Counted from the first letter of the stretch, positions 1-6,007 are shown. The stretch is 18,592 nucleotides of DNA from PALSA-1336 sp964592725 (GCA_964592725.1 CAZQFQ010000029.1:1-18592), one strand, 5' to 3'. Made by a program: numbers and translations. The notes: generated by a model not told the origin, from the letters alone.

Positions 1-538
1 AAAGAGCAATTGTATTTTTTACGGCTTGGGAAAACCTATCCAAAAAATCTTTTAGTGATTTTGAATTTGATAAATCTTCTTTGTAGTCGCTGAATTTAAT
101 TATGTTGGCGTATGGGGGGTGCAATATTGCAAACTGAAAATTCTTTTTATTTTTCTTTGTTAACAAAGCTTCTATTTTAGAGAACGTTGCCTTATCTGTG
201 CTGTCTCCTGTTATAAGTTCTGTAAAAAAATCTTTATTATCAACTTTATTTTCTATTTGTTTAATCAATTCAGGCTGTATATCTACCCCGATAAAATTTC
301 TGCCCAAGCTCTCCGCTTCATAAGCAGTAGTTCCGCTTCCTACAAATGGGTCAAAAACTACATCGCCTTTTTTGGAATATCTTAAAATAAGTTGGTGCGG
401 AATTTGTGGCACAAAGTTGCCGTGATAAAAACCGCTATGCTTGCCGCTTTTGTCCCTTTCAGGGATTAACCACAGGCTGTCTGTCCAAACTTCCGATTCT
501 TTCCAATTTTCCAAGTCCAAATCATTAAAGTTTGGCAT
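1..538 (-). CDS. DNA methyltransferase (N4/N6 amino type), 5' part only
   Basis: The gene runs leftward off the window, so only the first 179 residues are seen. Residues 63-71 read DPFVGSGTT, the AdoMet-binding motif I of amino-methyltransferases, followed by a second Rossmann strand ending GVDIQPE. Residues 140-143 read HPPY, at the place of the catalytic (D/N/S)PPY motif. The N-terminus (PQIPHQLILRYSKKGDVV, 44-61) resembles the motif X/I region that sits near the C-terminus of beta-class enzymes, so the order may be circularly permuted. The start is ATG at 538, with a weak AAAGG about ten bases upstream. It is divergent from the gene at 656. It is likely an orphan methyltransferase or half of a restriction-modification pair; the specificity and partner cannot be judged. 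It could be cargo of the neighbouring element or flanking chromosome. Confidence 0.8.
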   Translation of the reverse strand, partial: MPNFNDLDLENWKESEVWTDSLWLIPERDKSGKHSGFYHGNFVPQIPHQLILRYSKKGDVVFDPFVGSGTTAYEAESLGRNFIGVDIQPELIKQIENKVDNKDFFTELITGDSTDKATFSKIEALLTKKNKKNFQFAILHPPYANIIKFSDYKEDLSNSKSLKDFLDRFSQAVKNTIAL

Positions 539-655
539 AGGTAGCTGCCTTTGGTCTATTAAACTATGATATGACTAAAATATAGCAGATTTTGGTCTTT
601 CCATAAAGTCTCGCCGCTTGAAAATACCTTTATACTGAACTAAACTATTATTACC

Positions 656-1315
656 ATGCTAAACACCTTCAAATTCGCCGAACTCCTCAAAGAAGCCCCT
701 CACGGCCCACGCGCTTTTAATCTAAAAATTTTAACTTTGGATAAATTAAAGAGAGCAGGTTTTGATGGAGAGGACATAGCGGCTCTGGTGCAAAAATTTT
801 CAGAGCAGGGTATTATCATAAAGTTTGTTTTTAAGCCGTTGCGCGTAAACCCAAAAATTCAGGCTTTCGGTTTTCAAATTAACCCTGTAAAGCTGCAAGC
901 CTTTTTAACCCCGCCTGCTCCGCCGCTAGTTGTAGCTGAAACCAGCAACACCCTTTACGATAAAATCCGCCCCTACTGTGAAATCACCAAAGGCTGGGGC
1001 TATCTGAAATTCAGCCCCAAAAGCCAGCCCATTAAGATAGGTAAACCCAACAGCCAGACCTTTCGGCTCCTGCAATCCCTAACCGAACCCTTTGGCATTG
1101 CCAAGAGCGTGGAATCAGTATTTGAAGCTATCAGGGAAAATGTTAAGGTTAAGAATAAATCAGGGGTATACACCGGCTACACCGATAAAGGGCAGAAGCT
1201 AAAGCTCCTAAGCTACGCCATTAAGGAACTGCAAAAAGACAATAAGCTCCAGGGCAAACTGGAATTCAAATTTGATGAATTAAAGAAGCGCGTCTGGCTG
1301 GACTACACTGGCTAG
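656..1315 (+). CDS. hypothetical protein, 219 aa, possible DNA-binding
   Basis: I do not recognise the family. The protein is basic and soluble, with no membrane segment. The first ~75 residues are a helix-rich unit followed by a beta-like stretch (IIIKFVFKPLRV, about 53-64). A proline-rich linker (TPPAPP, about 85-90) leads to a C-terminal half with alternating helices and strands, compatible with a winged-helix fold, though this is only an impression. The start ATG at 656 has no clear Shine-Dalgarno; a TATTAT lies at 646-651, immediately before it. Base use is C-rich and G-poor on the coding strand at the start of the gene, like the rep gene downstream, so it probably belongs to the same element. 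About 130 pyrimidine-rich bases separate it from the next gene. Confidence 0.65.
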   Translation: MLNTFKFAELLKEAPHGPRAFNLKILTLDKLKRAGFDGEDIAALVQKFSEQGIIIKFVFKPLRVNPKIQAFGFQINPVKLQAFLTPPAPPLVVAETSNTLYDKIRPYCEITKGWGYLKFSPKSQPIKIGKPNSQTFRLLQSLTEPFGIAKSVESVFEAIRENVKVKNKSGVYTGYTDKGQKLKLLSYAIKELQKDNKLQGKLEFKFDELKKRVWLDYTG

Positions 1316-1486
1316 ACAAGAGGACAGCAGAGTGTAATTGACCACTTTCCCCTAATTCTCTTTCCCTGCCAAATCCCAGCAAAACCCTTTTGTTACAACC
1401 AGTTCAGTAAACTCCCTCCATGACCCTCCCACGATTTCCGTGAGAGGTTGTTTTATGATTACCTTAAGATATTTAATTTAAAAATT

Positions 1487-1687
1487 ATGACAACACCAAG
1501 CAAATTCCCGCCCGACCTTATCCAAAGACTGCAAAAATATCTCCTTGAAACCCATGGAGCAACAATCACCGAGGCAGAAGCTGACCTGTATCTGGACAGT
1601 CTGGGTTCACTGTTCCTTGCTGTCTATCGTGGCCGCCTTAAACCAACGCCAGGTCTGCCTGGCTCCCAAAACGGACAGACAGGTTAA
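1487..1687 (+). CDS. small acidic hypothetical protein of the rep cassette
   Basis: A 66-aa protein beginning MTTPSKFPPDLIQRL. Its core (ITEAEADLYLDSLGSLFL) is an amphipathic acidic helix pair. Similar small proteins occur, to my recollection, near replication and recombination genes of Patescibacteria elements, but no function is known to me. I chose ATG at 1487; the reading frame stays open back to a TTG at 1448 that directly follows GAGAGG. An 8-codon ORF (ATG at 1455, stop ending at 1481 or just before) has better Shine-Dalgarno spacing and could be a leader peptide. The gene ends just upstream of the strong hairpin at 1702-1733. Its C-terminal tail (PTPGLPGSQNGQTG) looks disordered. Confidence 0.55.
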   Translation: MTTPSKFPPDLIQRLQKYLLETHGATITEAEADLYLDSLGSLFLAVYRGRLKPTPGLPGSQNGQTG

Positions 1688-1701
1688 ATCCCTTAGGGCC
1701 C

Positions 1702-1733
1702 CATAGACGGGGCGCCGCAGGCGCCCGTCTATG
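1702..1733. repeat. strong GC-rich hairpin, candidate double-strand origin
   Basis: The left arm CATAGACGGGGCGCC (1702-1716) and the right arm GGCGCCCGTCTATG (1720-1733) pair almost perfectly, with one extra G on the left, around a GCA loop. An overlapping alternative stem, GCCCC-atagac-GGGGC, could form on the left side. No T-run follows on the plus strand, so a normal intrinsic terminator is less likely. It lies 85 bases upstream of an HUH rolling-circle initiator gene, where such replicons often carry their nick-site hairpin. The origin role is inferred from position and structure only. Confidence 0.5.
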
Positions 1734-1763
1734 TTTACTTGAACTAAGCAACAACTTATCTAC

Positions 1764-1790
1764 TTAACCTCCTTAATCCCCTTAATCTTA
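1764..1790 (+). repeat. iteron-like CTTAA repeats before rep
   Basis: Three imperfect copies of CTTAA(C/T)C occur in tandem (CTTAACCTC, CTTAATCCC, CTTAATCTT) between the hairpin at 1702-1733 and the rep start codon. Their spacing of about nine to ten bases would suit a DNA-binding site for the initiator. The copies are short and lie in pyrimidine-rich DNA, so chance similarity is possible. Confidence 0.3.
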
Positions 1791-1818
1791 AAGACTATTT
1801 TCTTAATACCTAACTAAA

Positions 1819-2676
1819 ATGTCTCTTAATCCTAACATCCAACCTTCCCCAACCTTTACCGACAGCCGCCTGGAGCTGGCCGGGGACATTTTGCATTTCA
1901 GCAAATACTCCAGAACTTTCTCCGTGGGCAAACGCCCCTTTAGGAAACCCTCCAAACCCAGGCAAAAGGGCGGCCAGTCCGTCTTCCGCGGCATTACCGT
2001 CAACCGGGCCAGGAAAAAGGTTGTTACCACGGTCAACAGCAATGTCAGGCAATGGCCGGATGAGAACGGCAAGACTGAACCCTTAGTCTTTTTAACCTTA
2101 ACCTATGACGACAAACTTAATGGCGATAAGCCTATGATGGATGTAGCCCAGGGCAACAAGGACATTAGGGCTTTTATTCTAAGGCTGAACAACAAGGTTA
2201 CGGGAGATAACAAGAAGCGGCATTACCTCAAATACACCTGGGTGACGGAATTCCAGCGACGGGGAGCCGTGCATTACCATTTAGCCTTTTACAACCTGCC
2301 CTTTATCTGGTGGAAAGACTTACAAACCCTCTGGGGCCACGGCTTTATCTGGATTACGGCTGAACAAGATGTTAAGGGACAATCCCTGGGACACTACCTG
2401 TCCAAGTATATGGCCAAAGACTTGGCCGACCCTAGGCTCTGGGAATTCCCAAACTATGGCATGAGCCGGAACCTGAAAAAATCCTTAAAACTCTACAACA
2501 CCGAACTGGCTGACACCCTTACCAAAAACCTGCCCATAGAAACCCTCATCAAGCGGGAAGAGAATATCAGAACCTCCCACCTTGGCCTCTGCGACCGCCT
2601 GACCTTTGACCTGAAGAACTATCCTGAACTTAAAGCCATTATTACCAAAACTATTAAAAACCAACCCAAGCCATGA
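1819..2676 (+). CDS. rep: HUH-family rolling-circle replication initiator
   Basis: The 285-aa protein carries the three motifs of HUH endonucleases in order: FLTLTYDD (residues 91-98, motif I), GAVHYHLAF (149-157, metal-binding HxH at 152 and 154) and GHYLSKYMAK (191-200, YxxKY with Tyr193 and Tyr197 as nucleophile candidates and Lys196). This is the layout of phage and plasmid Rep proteins of the gene II/ORF2 type, which nick one strand at the origin and stay covalently bound to the 5' end. The N-terminus (about 30-70) is very basic. No helicase domain is present, so unwinding would rely on a host helicase. The ATG at 1819 lacks a clear Shine-Dalgarno. The stop overlaps the next start by four bases (ATGA), implying translational coupling. 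The coding strand is markedly C/T-rich compared with the chromosomal genes. Confidence 0.85.
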   Translation: MSLNPNIQPSPTFTDSRLELAGDILHFSKYSRTFSVGKRPFRKPSKPRQKGGQSVFRGITVNRARKKVVTTVNSNVRQWPDENGKTEPLVFLTLTYDDKLNGDKPMMDVAQGNKDIRAFILRLNNKVTGDNKKRHYLKYTWVTEFQRRGAVHYHLAFYNLPFIWWKDLQTLWGHGFIWITAEQDVKGQSLGHYLSKYMAKDLADPRLWEFPNYGMSRNLKKSLKLYNTELADTLTKNLPIETLIKREENIRTSHLGLCDRLTFDLKNYPELKAIITKTIKNQPKP

Positions 2677-3038
2677 CTCCGGAAGACTACCAAAAAACCA
2701 TTGATGAGTTCTTAAACCGCAACCGCCACTGGATAACCCAAGAGGCAGAAGCCCTTTACCTTAATCACAACCAGGGTTCCTTTGCCATTGCCAAATGCAA
2801 GTGCGACATTTGCAGATACATCCGCCACCTGCGGCAACCCTGGTATCCCTGTCCCTTTAAAGATTGCCTCCACTGCCGCCTTGATTCAAAGTTCAGAATG
2901 AATCCTGTTAATTCTACCCCCAAAGCCCTGCTCTCTGAAGCCAAAGGCCAAGCTCCTGACAACTGGAAATTTAACCGGCTCCAGGGGCTGACCGATGACG
3001 AGCGGGAGTGTTTGGAAGACTTAAAAGATTATGACTAA
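2673..3038 (+). CDS. Cys-rich putative zinc-binding protein coupled to rep
   Basis: A 121-aa protein whose start overlaps the rep stop codon (ATGA). Two cysteine clusters, CKCDIC at about 42-47 and CPFKDCLHC at about 60-68, are spaced like a zinc-binding treble-clef or ribbon unit; the intervening segment (RYIRHLRQPWYP) is basic and aromatic and could touch nucleic acid. The C-terminus (LTDDERECLEDLKDYD) is acidic. I do not recognise the family. Tight coupling to rep suggests a role in replication, copy control or regulation of the element, but this rests only on gene order. Confidence 0.65.
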   Translation: MTPEDYQKTIDEFLNRNRHWITQEAEALYLNHNQGSFAIAKCKCDICRYIRHLRQPWYPCPFKDCLHCRLDSKFRMNPVNSTPKALLSEAKGQAPDNWKFNRLQGLTDDERECLEDLKDYD

Positions 3039-3120
3039 CCCTGAATTAAAATTTATCCTCTGGACGTTCTTCCTTATTTGCTTAGCAATTATCCTTAGCA
3101 ACCAGTCAAGACGACCATAA
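3031..3120 (+). CDS. 29-aa single-membrane-span peptide
   Basis: This very short ORF begins at an ATG inside the last codons of the preceding Cys-rich gene (8-base overlap, ATGACTAA). It encodes MTNPELKF, then a hydrophobic stretch from about Ile9 to Leu23, then a short basic tail NQSRRP. One membrane span with positive residues at the C-terminal end is what is seen. Overlap with the preceding stop suggests translational coupling. Small membrane peptides are common in phage and plasmid cassettes, but I assign no function. A chance ORF of this size is possible; the hydrophobic pattern and coupling are what argue for it. Confidence 0.45.
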   Translation: MTNPELKFILWTFFLICLAIILSNQSRRP

Positions 3121-3150
3121 AAAAATTGTATTTTTGTTTTTGTTTGGGTT

Positions 3151-3318
3151 TTAAATTTTCTCTTGTTTTGGTATTTTCTGCTTGACCACTATCAGCCATC
3201 CAATCCGTTTGTTAATACCAGCCTTGTCTTCCACTCTGTCGCGTCTTTCCATCAGAATATTTATCTGTTCCTGTAAGCAGTAGCGGATAGTATTGGCTTC
3301 CATTTTATTAAGCTCCAT
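3151..3318 (-). CDS. 55-aa hypothetical protein, opposite strand in the element
   Basis: A minus-strand ORF beginning MELNKMEANTIRYCL and ending KQKIPKQEKI. It is preceded by an excellent Shine-Dalgarno (GGGGTGA at 3326-3332, about seven bases from the ATG), the best in this element, which is why I accept so small a gene. The sequence is a charged helix (QEQINILMERRDRVEDKAG) followed by a short hydrophobic piece, GWLIVV. It could be a small regulator or a recombination directionality-type factor, but no family is recognised. It diverges from the 50-aa gene and recombinase across the palindrome at 3343-3484, a typical position for a regulator of the promoters between them. Confidence 0.55.
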   Translation of the reverse strand: MELNKMEANTIRYCLQEQINILMERRDRVEDKAGINKRIGWLIVVKQKIPKQEKI

Positions 3319-3342
3319 TTTTTAATCACCCCTTTCTTTTTA

Positions 3343-3484
3343 ATTACTTATTATGGACTAAATGGAATTTTCGCAGTTTTGGGTGTCAAGGGAATTAAAA
3401 CGAATTTATGGCCTACGGCAAATAATTTTGTTTTACCCTTGATAGCCCAAAAACGAAAATTATAATTTTAAGGCCATAAGTAAT
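3343..3484. repeat. ~142-bp imperfect palindrome between divergent genes
   Basis: Ordered complementary blocks nest around a centre near 3413: ATTACTTA 3343-3350 with 3477-3484; AATTTTCG 3366-3373 with 3454-3461; TTTTGGG 3377-3383 with 3446-3452; TCAAGGG 3386-3392 with 3436-3442; AAAAC 3397-3401 with 3430-3434; GCC/GGC at 3411-3413 and 3417-3419. Loops of one to ten bases separate the blocks. The right arm holds a good promoter, and the left arm holds a TTGACA on the minus strand. It may be a mirrored divergent promoter/operator, a single-strand origin, or a recombinase accessory site. Confidence 0.75.
3439..3466 (+). promoter_or_regulatory. promoter for the 50-aa gene and serine recombinase
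   Basis: TTGATA (3439-3444) and TATAAT (3461-3466) are separated by 16 bases. Transcription would begin near 3473, about 20 bases before the ATG at 3493. The promoter lies wholly within the right arm of the palindrome, so hairpin formation or a symmetric binding protein could control it. Confidence 0.6.
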
Positions 3485-3492
3485 AAAATCCT

Positions 3493-3645
3493 ATGTTATC
3501 AATTCAAGAATGCAAAAAACATCTGGCAGGCCTGGACTTGACAGACGAACAAGTTGAGGAAATTCGCAATTCCCTGTATTTTATAATTACCAATATTCTT
3601 GATAATGATTATGAAAAACAATATGAAAATCCCAAACCAAACTGA
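3493..3645 (+). CDS. 50-aa small protein preceding the recombinase
   Basis: An ORF of 50 codons beginning MLSIQECKKHLAGLDL, with a helical charged middle (TDEQVEEIRNSLYFIITN) and ending ENPKPN before TGA at 3643-3645. It overlaps the first codons of the recombinase in another frame by about 40 bases, so the two are probably co-translated. Small proteins with a similar ECKK...L(S/T)DEQ/EIxEIR pattern sit upstream of recombinases in Patescibacteria, to my recollection; the function is unknown. A good promoter lies 27 bases upstream. It may be an accessory or regulatory factor for the recombinase. Confidence 0.6.
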   Translation: MLSIQECKKHLAGLDLTDEQVEEIRNSLYFIITNILDNDYEKQYENPKPN

Positions 3646-5215
3646 ATACCAAAAAGCTTTAATCTACTGCCGTGTTTCATCAGGCCAACAGGTTTCCGAG
3701 GGAAGCGGTTTAGATAGCCAAGAGCATAGGTGCATAGCTTACGCCCAGGCTAAAGGCTTAGAGGTTGTAAAAATTTTTCGTGATGAGGGTATTTCGGGCG
3801 GATTGTTTGAACGCCCAGCAATGAAAGAAGTCCTAAAGTATTTAGACAAAAATAACTCTGAAAAATTTGTTGTTATTTTTGATGATATAAAAAGATTTGC
3901 CAGAGATATAGAAGTCCACTTAAAACTGAAAAAAGAGTTTGGCTCAAGACTGGCCAAACTGGAATGCTTAAATTTTAAGTTTGAAGAAACGCCAGAGGGT
4001 ATTTTCGTTGAAAATATTATTGCCGCCACTTCACAGCTTGAGCGGGAACAAAACCGCCGCCAAGTTATGCAAAAACAAAAAGCCCGACTGGAATTAGGCT
4101 ACTGGGCCTTTCACGCTCCGCCTGGATTAAAATTCCAAAGAAAAAACGGTGAGGGTAATATTTTAACCCCTGACGGTTTATTCTCAACTATTTACAAACA
4201 GGCCATAGAAAAATTCAGGGATTTTGAACTTAACACCATTGAAGCCGTTAGGCAGTTTATTTTGGAGCAGTATAAACAAAAAGGCATTAAGAAAAGTCTT
4301 AGCGCGGACGCAACCAAAACAATTTTAACCAATCCGCTTTATGCCGGCTACTTGGAATTTAAAAATTGGGATGTTGAATTAAGAAAAGCCAAACACAAAG
4401 GATTTATTTCTTACGAAACTTTGCAGGCCGTTGAGAAACGGCTCCAAGTCAGGCTTAAACCGCAAATACGCCAAGACTTAAACTCGGAGTTTCCTTTAAG
4501 AAATTACCTGCTGTGTCCAAGCTGTCGCCACGCTATGACCGCAAGCTGGCACAAGGGCAAGATGGGAACCCGCTACCCGCATTACTGGTGCAAATTTCCC
4601 ATTTGTCCAAATAAAAATAAAACTGTATTCCGAGATACTGTCCACGAAGAATTTGAAGAAGTCCTGGTAGACTTAACCCCTGAACCTCAAATTTTAAACT
4701 TAGCCGAGGCAATACTGCTTGATGTGTGGCAAAAGAGGCAGAGAGGGGAAATTGGCAACCAAGAGGCAATTTTAAATCAAATCAGCCAACTAAACGAAAA
4801 GGCTAATAATCTTACAAAGCGTATTTCCGCAACTTCCAGCCAAACGCTTATAACTCATTACGAAACAGAGTTGGAAAGTTTGCTCAAACAAAAAACCGCC
4901 GTTGAATCGGCGGGTAATGTTCAGATGTATAAAACCCAGGATTTTCCTAAAGCTTTGAAGCTGGTTTTTGATTATTTAAAAAATCCGGTGGAACACTGGC
5001 AAAGCCCTGTGTTTATAAGGCAGAGAACGCTATTGAACGTATACTTTAACCACGGTCTGCTATACAGTAAATATACAGGTTTTGGAACACCGAAAATTCC
5101 GCTTGTACTAGAGGTTTTAACCTCTCCAAATGCCTCAAAAAACACTATGGTGGAGATGCCGGGAGTTAAACCCGGGTCCAGAACGAATTCATCTGACAAT
5201 TGTTCACAAGATTAG
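3605..5215 (+). CDS. large serine recombinase (site-specific integrase)
   Basis: A 536-aa protein. The resolvase catalytic domain starts at ALIYCRVSSGQQ (Ser about residue 25 is the nucleophile), continues through DEGISGG and FDDIKRFARD, and ends in the long helix ending QLEREQNRRQV. A recombinase domain follows (LGYWAFHAPPGLKF and the segment ending NPLYAGYLEF), then a zinc ribbon (CPSC ... CKFPIC) and a coiled-coil motif (about residues 385-440), as in phage-type large serine integrases. Starts at TTG 3599 and ATG 3605, 3611 and 3620 are all possible; none has a clear Shine-Dalgarno. The last 22 codons lie antisense on the 3' end of the tmRNA gene, so the C-terminal tail (VEMPGVKPGSRTN) is a by-product of integration there. 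The enzyme most likely inserted this element. Confidence 0.92.
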   Translation: MIMKNNMKIPNQTEYQKALIYCRVSSGQQVSEGSGLDSQEHRCIAYAQAKGLEVVKIFRDEGISGGLFERPAMKEVLKYLDKNNSEKFVVIFDDIKRFARDIEVHLKLKKEFGSRLAKLECLNFKFEETPEGIFVENIIAATSQLEREQNRRQVMQKQKARLELGYWAFHAPPGLKFQRKNGEGNILTPDGLFSTIYKQAIEKFRDFELNTIEAVRQFILEQYKQKGIKKSLSADATKTILTNPLYAGYLEFKNWDVELRKAKHKGFISYETLQAVEKRLQVRLKPQIRQDLNSEFPLRNYLLCPSCRHAMTASWHKGKMGTRYPHYWCKFPICPNKNKTVFRDTVHEEFEEVLVDLTPEPQILNLAEAILLDVWQKRQRGEIGNQEAILNQISQLNEKANNLTKRISATSSQTLITHYETELESLLKQKTAVESAGNVQMYKTQDFPKALKLVFDYLKNPVEHWQSPVFIRQRTLLNVYFNHGLLYSKYTGFGTPKIPLVLEVLTSPNASKNTMVEMPGVKPGSRTNSSDNCSQD

Positions 5216-5544
5216 TCAGCTCAAAGGCTTTGATGACAAGAGCTGACCAGATATCACCAAAGTTGATTTACAAGTCTTAGGCTTCTCGGCGCAAATCAAA
5301 CCGAGAAGCAGCGGCCTCTAATGAACCCGCTGGTCTTAAAAGAAGGCGCTTTTAAGGGCGGGGCTCTAGCTTAATAAATTAAGCGAAAGCAAGCGCGGGA
5401 GTGGCAAAGGCGTTAACCAATGCTTCCTTTACTTTAGAAAATGCGTTAGCATTTATGGTGCCTGGCCAGTTTTGCGAGATGGCTTGGGCGTGCTCGTCTT
5501 GCATATTGCGAGATGTTAAAGTCCTGTCAAAATCCGTCATCCCC
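5148..5544 (-). ncRNA. ssrA: transfer-messenger RNA (tmRNA)
   Basis: The acceptor stem pairs GGGGATG (5544-5538) with CATCTCC (5158-5152), with one G-U, followed by discriminator A and an encoded CCA (5150-5148). The D-region ACGGATTTTGACAGG and T-arm CCGGG-TTTAACT-CCCGG are present. The tag frame starts at GCT 5450, preceded by TAAAT (like the UAGUC before E. coli's resume codon), and encodes 23 residues beginning ANAFSKVKEA and ending TPALAFA before TAA at 5379-5381. Downstream hairpins include GCTTCTCGG...CCGAGAAGC (5281-5309) and GTCAGCTC...GAGCTGAC with a CTTTGGTGA/TCATCAAAG pseudoknot. Length is about 397 nt. With SmpB (8780-9214) it rescues stalled ribosomes. The 3' end is overlapped antisense by the recombinase gene. 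Confidence 0.93.
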
Positions 5545-5557
5545 ACGTGCAAAAAGC

Positions 5558-5586
5558 ATTTTAACATTTAAACATATAAACATCAA
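5558..5586 (-). promoter_or_regulatory. ssrA promoter
   Basis: On the minus strand TTGATG (5586-5581) and TAAAAT (5563-5558) are separated by exactly 17 bases. Transcription would begin near 5551, a few bases before the mature tmRNA 5' end at 5544, consistent with a short 5' leader that RNase P removes. Confidence 0.7.
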
Positions 5587-5587
5587 G

Positions 5588-5652
5588 GGAAAAAAGAAAA
5601 GCCGATAGAGCGGTTTCCGGCGAAGGTTTGCCGGGAACGTTTATCGACTTTT
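5588..5652 (-). terminator. intrinsic terminator of the two-TM protein gene
   Basis: Reading the minus strand, AAAAGTCGATA (5652-5642) pairs with TATCGGCTTTT (5607-5597), and an inner CCGGC/GCCGG stem forms within; a T-rich tail (TTTTCTTTTTT) follows to about 5588. It would end the transcript from 5681-5938 just before the ssrA promoter. Confidence 0.7.
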
Positions 5653-5680
5653 AAAGAAGGCGGTCGCCGCAGGTTTTGGT

Positions 5681-5938
5681 TCATTCGCCCATGCGGATGA
5701 ATTGCTGAGACCTTTCTATCACCACGCGGGGGCCGAAGTAGGCCAGAGCGAAGAATCCCGCAACCATGAAACAAAGAATTGCTTTTGAGAGGTCTTTTGC
5801 CGCCCACTCGTGCATGGTGCGGGCGATATCGGTATTAGGCTGTCGTTTAGCGTGGTAGAACGCAAACAACGCGAGGCCGATGAAAGCGAGACCAGTGACT
5901 CCCGCCACAATCATCAAACAGATCTGTAAGATAGCCAT
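5681..5938 (-). CDS. small two-TM membrane protein
   Basis: An 85-aa protein beginning MAILQICLMIVAGVTGLAF. Two hydrophobic spans are seen, at about residues 2-28 and 52-70, joined by a polar loop (HAKRQPNTDIARTMHEWAAK) and followed by a short charged tail (VVIERSQQFIRMGE). The Shine-Dalgarno GGAGG lies 11 bases before the ATG, and a promoter with an extended -10 lies about 40 bases upstream, so the start is well supported. It has its own terminator at 5588-5652 and is therefore a single-gene unit between ssrA and the cold-shock gene. I do not recognise the family; no catalytic motif is visible. Confidence 0.75.
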   Translation of the reverse strand: MAILQICLMIVAGVTGLAFIGLALFAFYHAKRQPNTDIARTMHEWAAKDLSKAILCFMVAGFFALAYFGPRVVIERSQQFIRMGE

Positions 5939-5978
5939 CTGCTTATTTTCCTCCGATTGAAATTTCTGCTGTTTTCGT

Positions 5979-6007
5979 ATTTTAACATCCCCGAATTCAT
6001 AAGTAAA
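5979..6007 (-). promoter_or_regulatory. promoter of the two-TM protein gene
   Basis: On the minus strand TTTACT (6007-6002) and TAAAAT (5984-5979) are 17 bases apart, and a TG lies one base before the -10, giving an extended -10 (TGTTAAAAT). Transcription would start near 5972, about 34 bases before the ATG at 5938. Confidence 0.55.

Larger units (their letters stand above)
656..5215. mobile_element. integrated rolling-circle plasmid-like element in ssrA
   Basis: The cassette joins an HUH initiator, small coupled genes, a large palindrome and a large serine recombinase whose end lies in the 3' part of the tmRNA gene, a classic integration target. The right junction is within about 5148-5215. 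The left junction was not found: no copy of the tmRNA 3' end (GGAGATGCC or CCGGGAGTT) occurs between 1 and 3600, so the element may start before the window or use a very short core. The left limit given is the first gene that shares the C-rich composition and is only a placeholder. Confidence 0.6.

Noticed and set aside
1399..1430. AACTCCC near 1411 as a possible left attachment copy of the tmRNA 3' end
   Set aside because: Only seven bases match and the orientation is opposite to that needed for a direct repeat with the copy at 5148-5190.
1803..2072. Open frames of 80-89 codons opposite the rep gene start
   Set aside because: They are shadows of the rep frame, created by its C-rich composition; no Shine-Dalgarno or motif supports them.
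5379..5567. A 62-codon minus-strand open frame ending PALAFA
   Set aside because: It is the tmRNA tag frame read through the tmRNA 5' part, not a separate protein gene; only the last 23 codons are translated, after resume at 5450.
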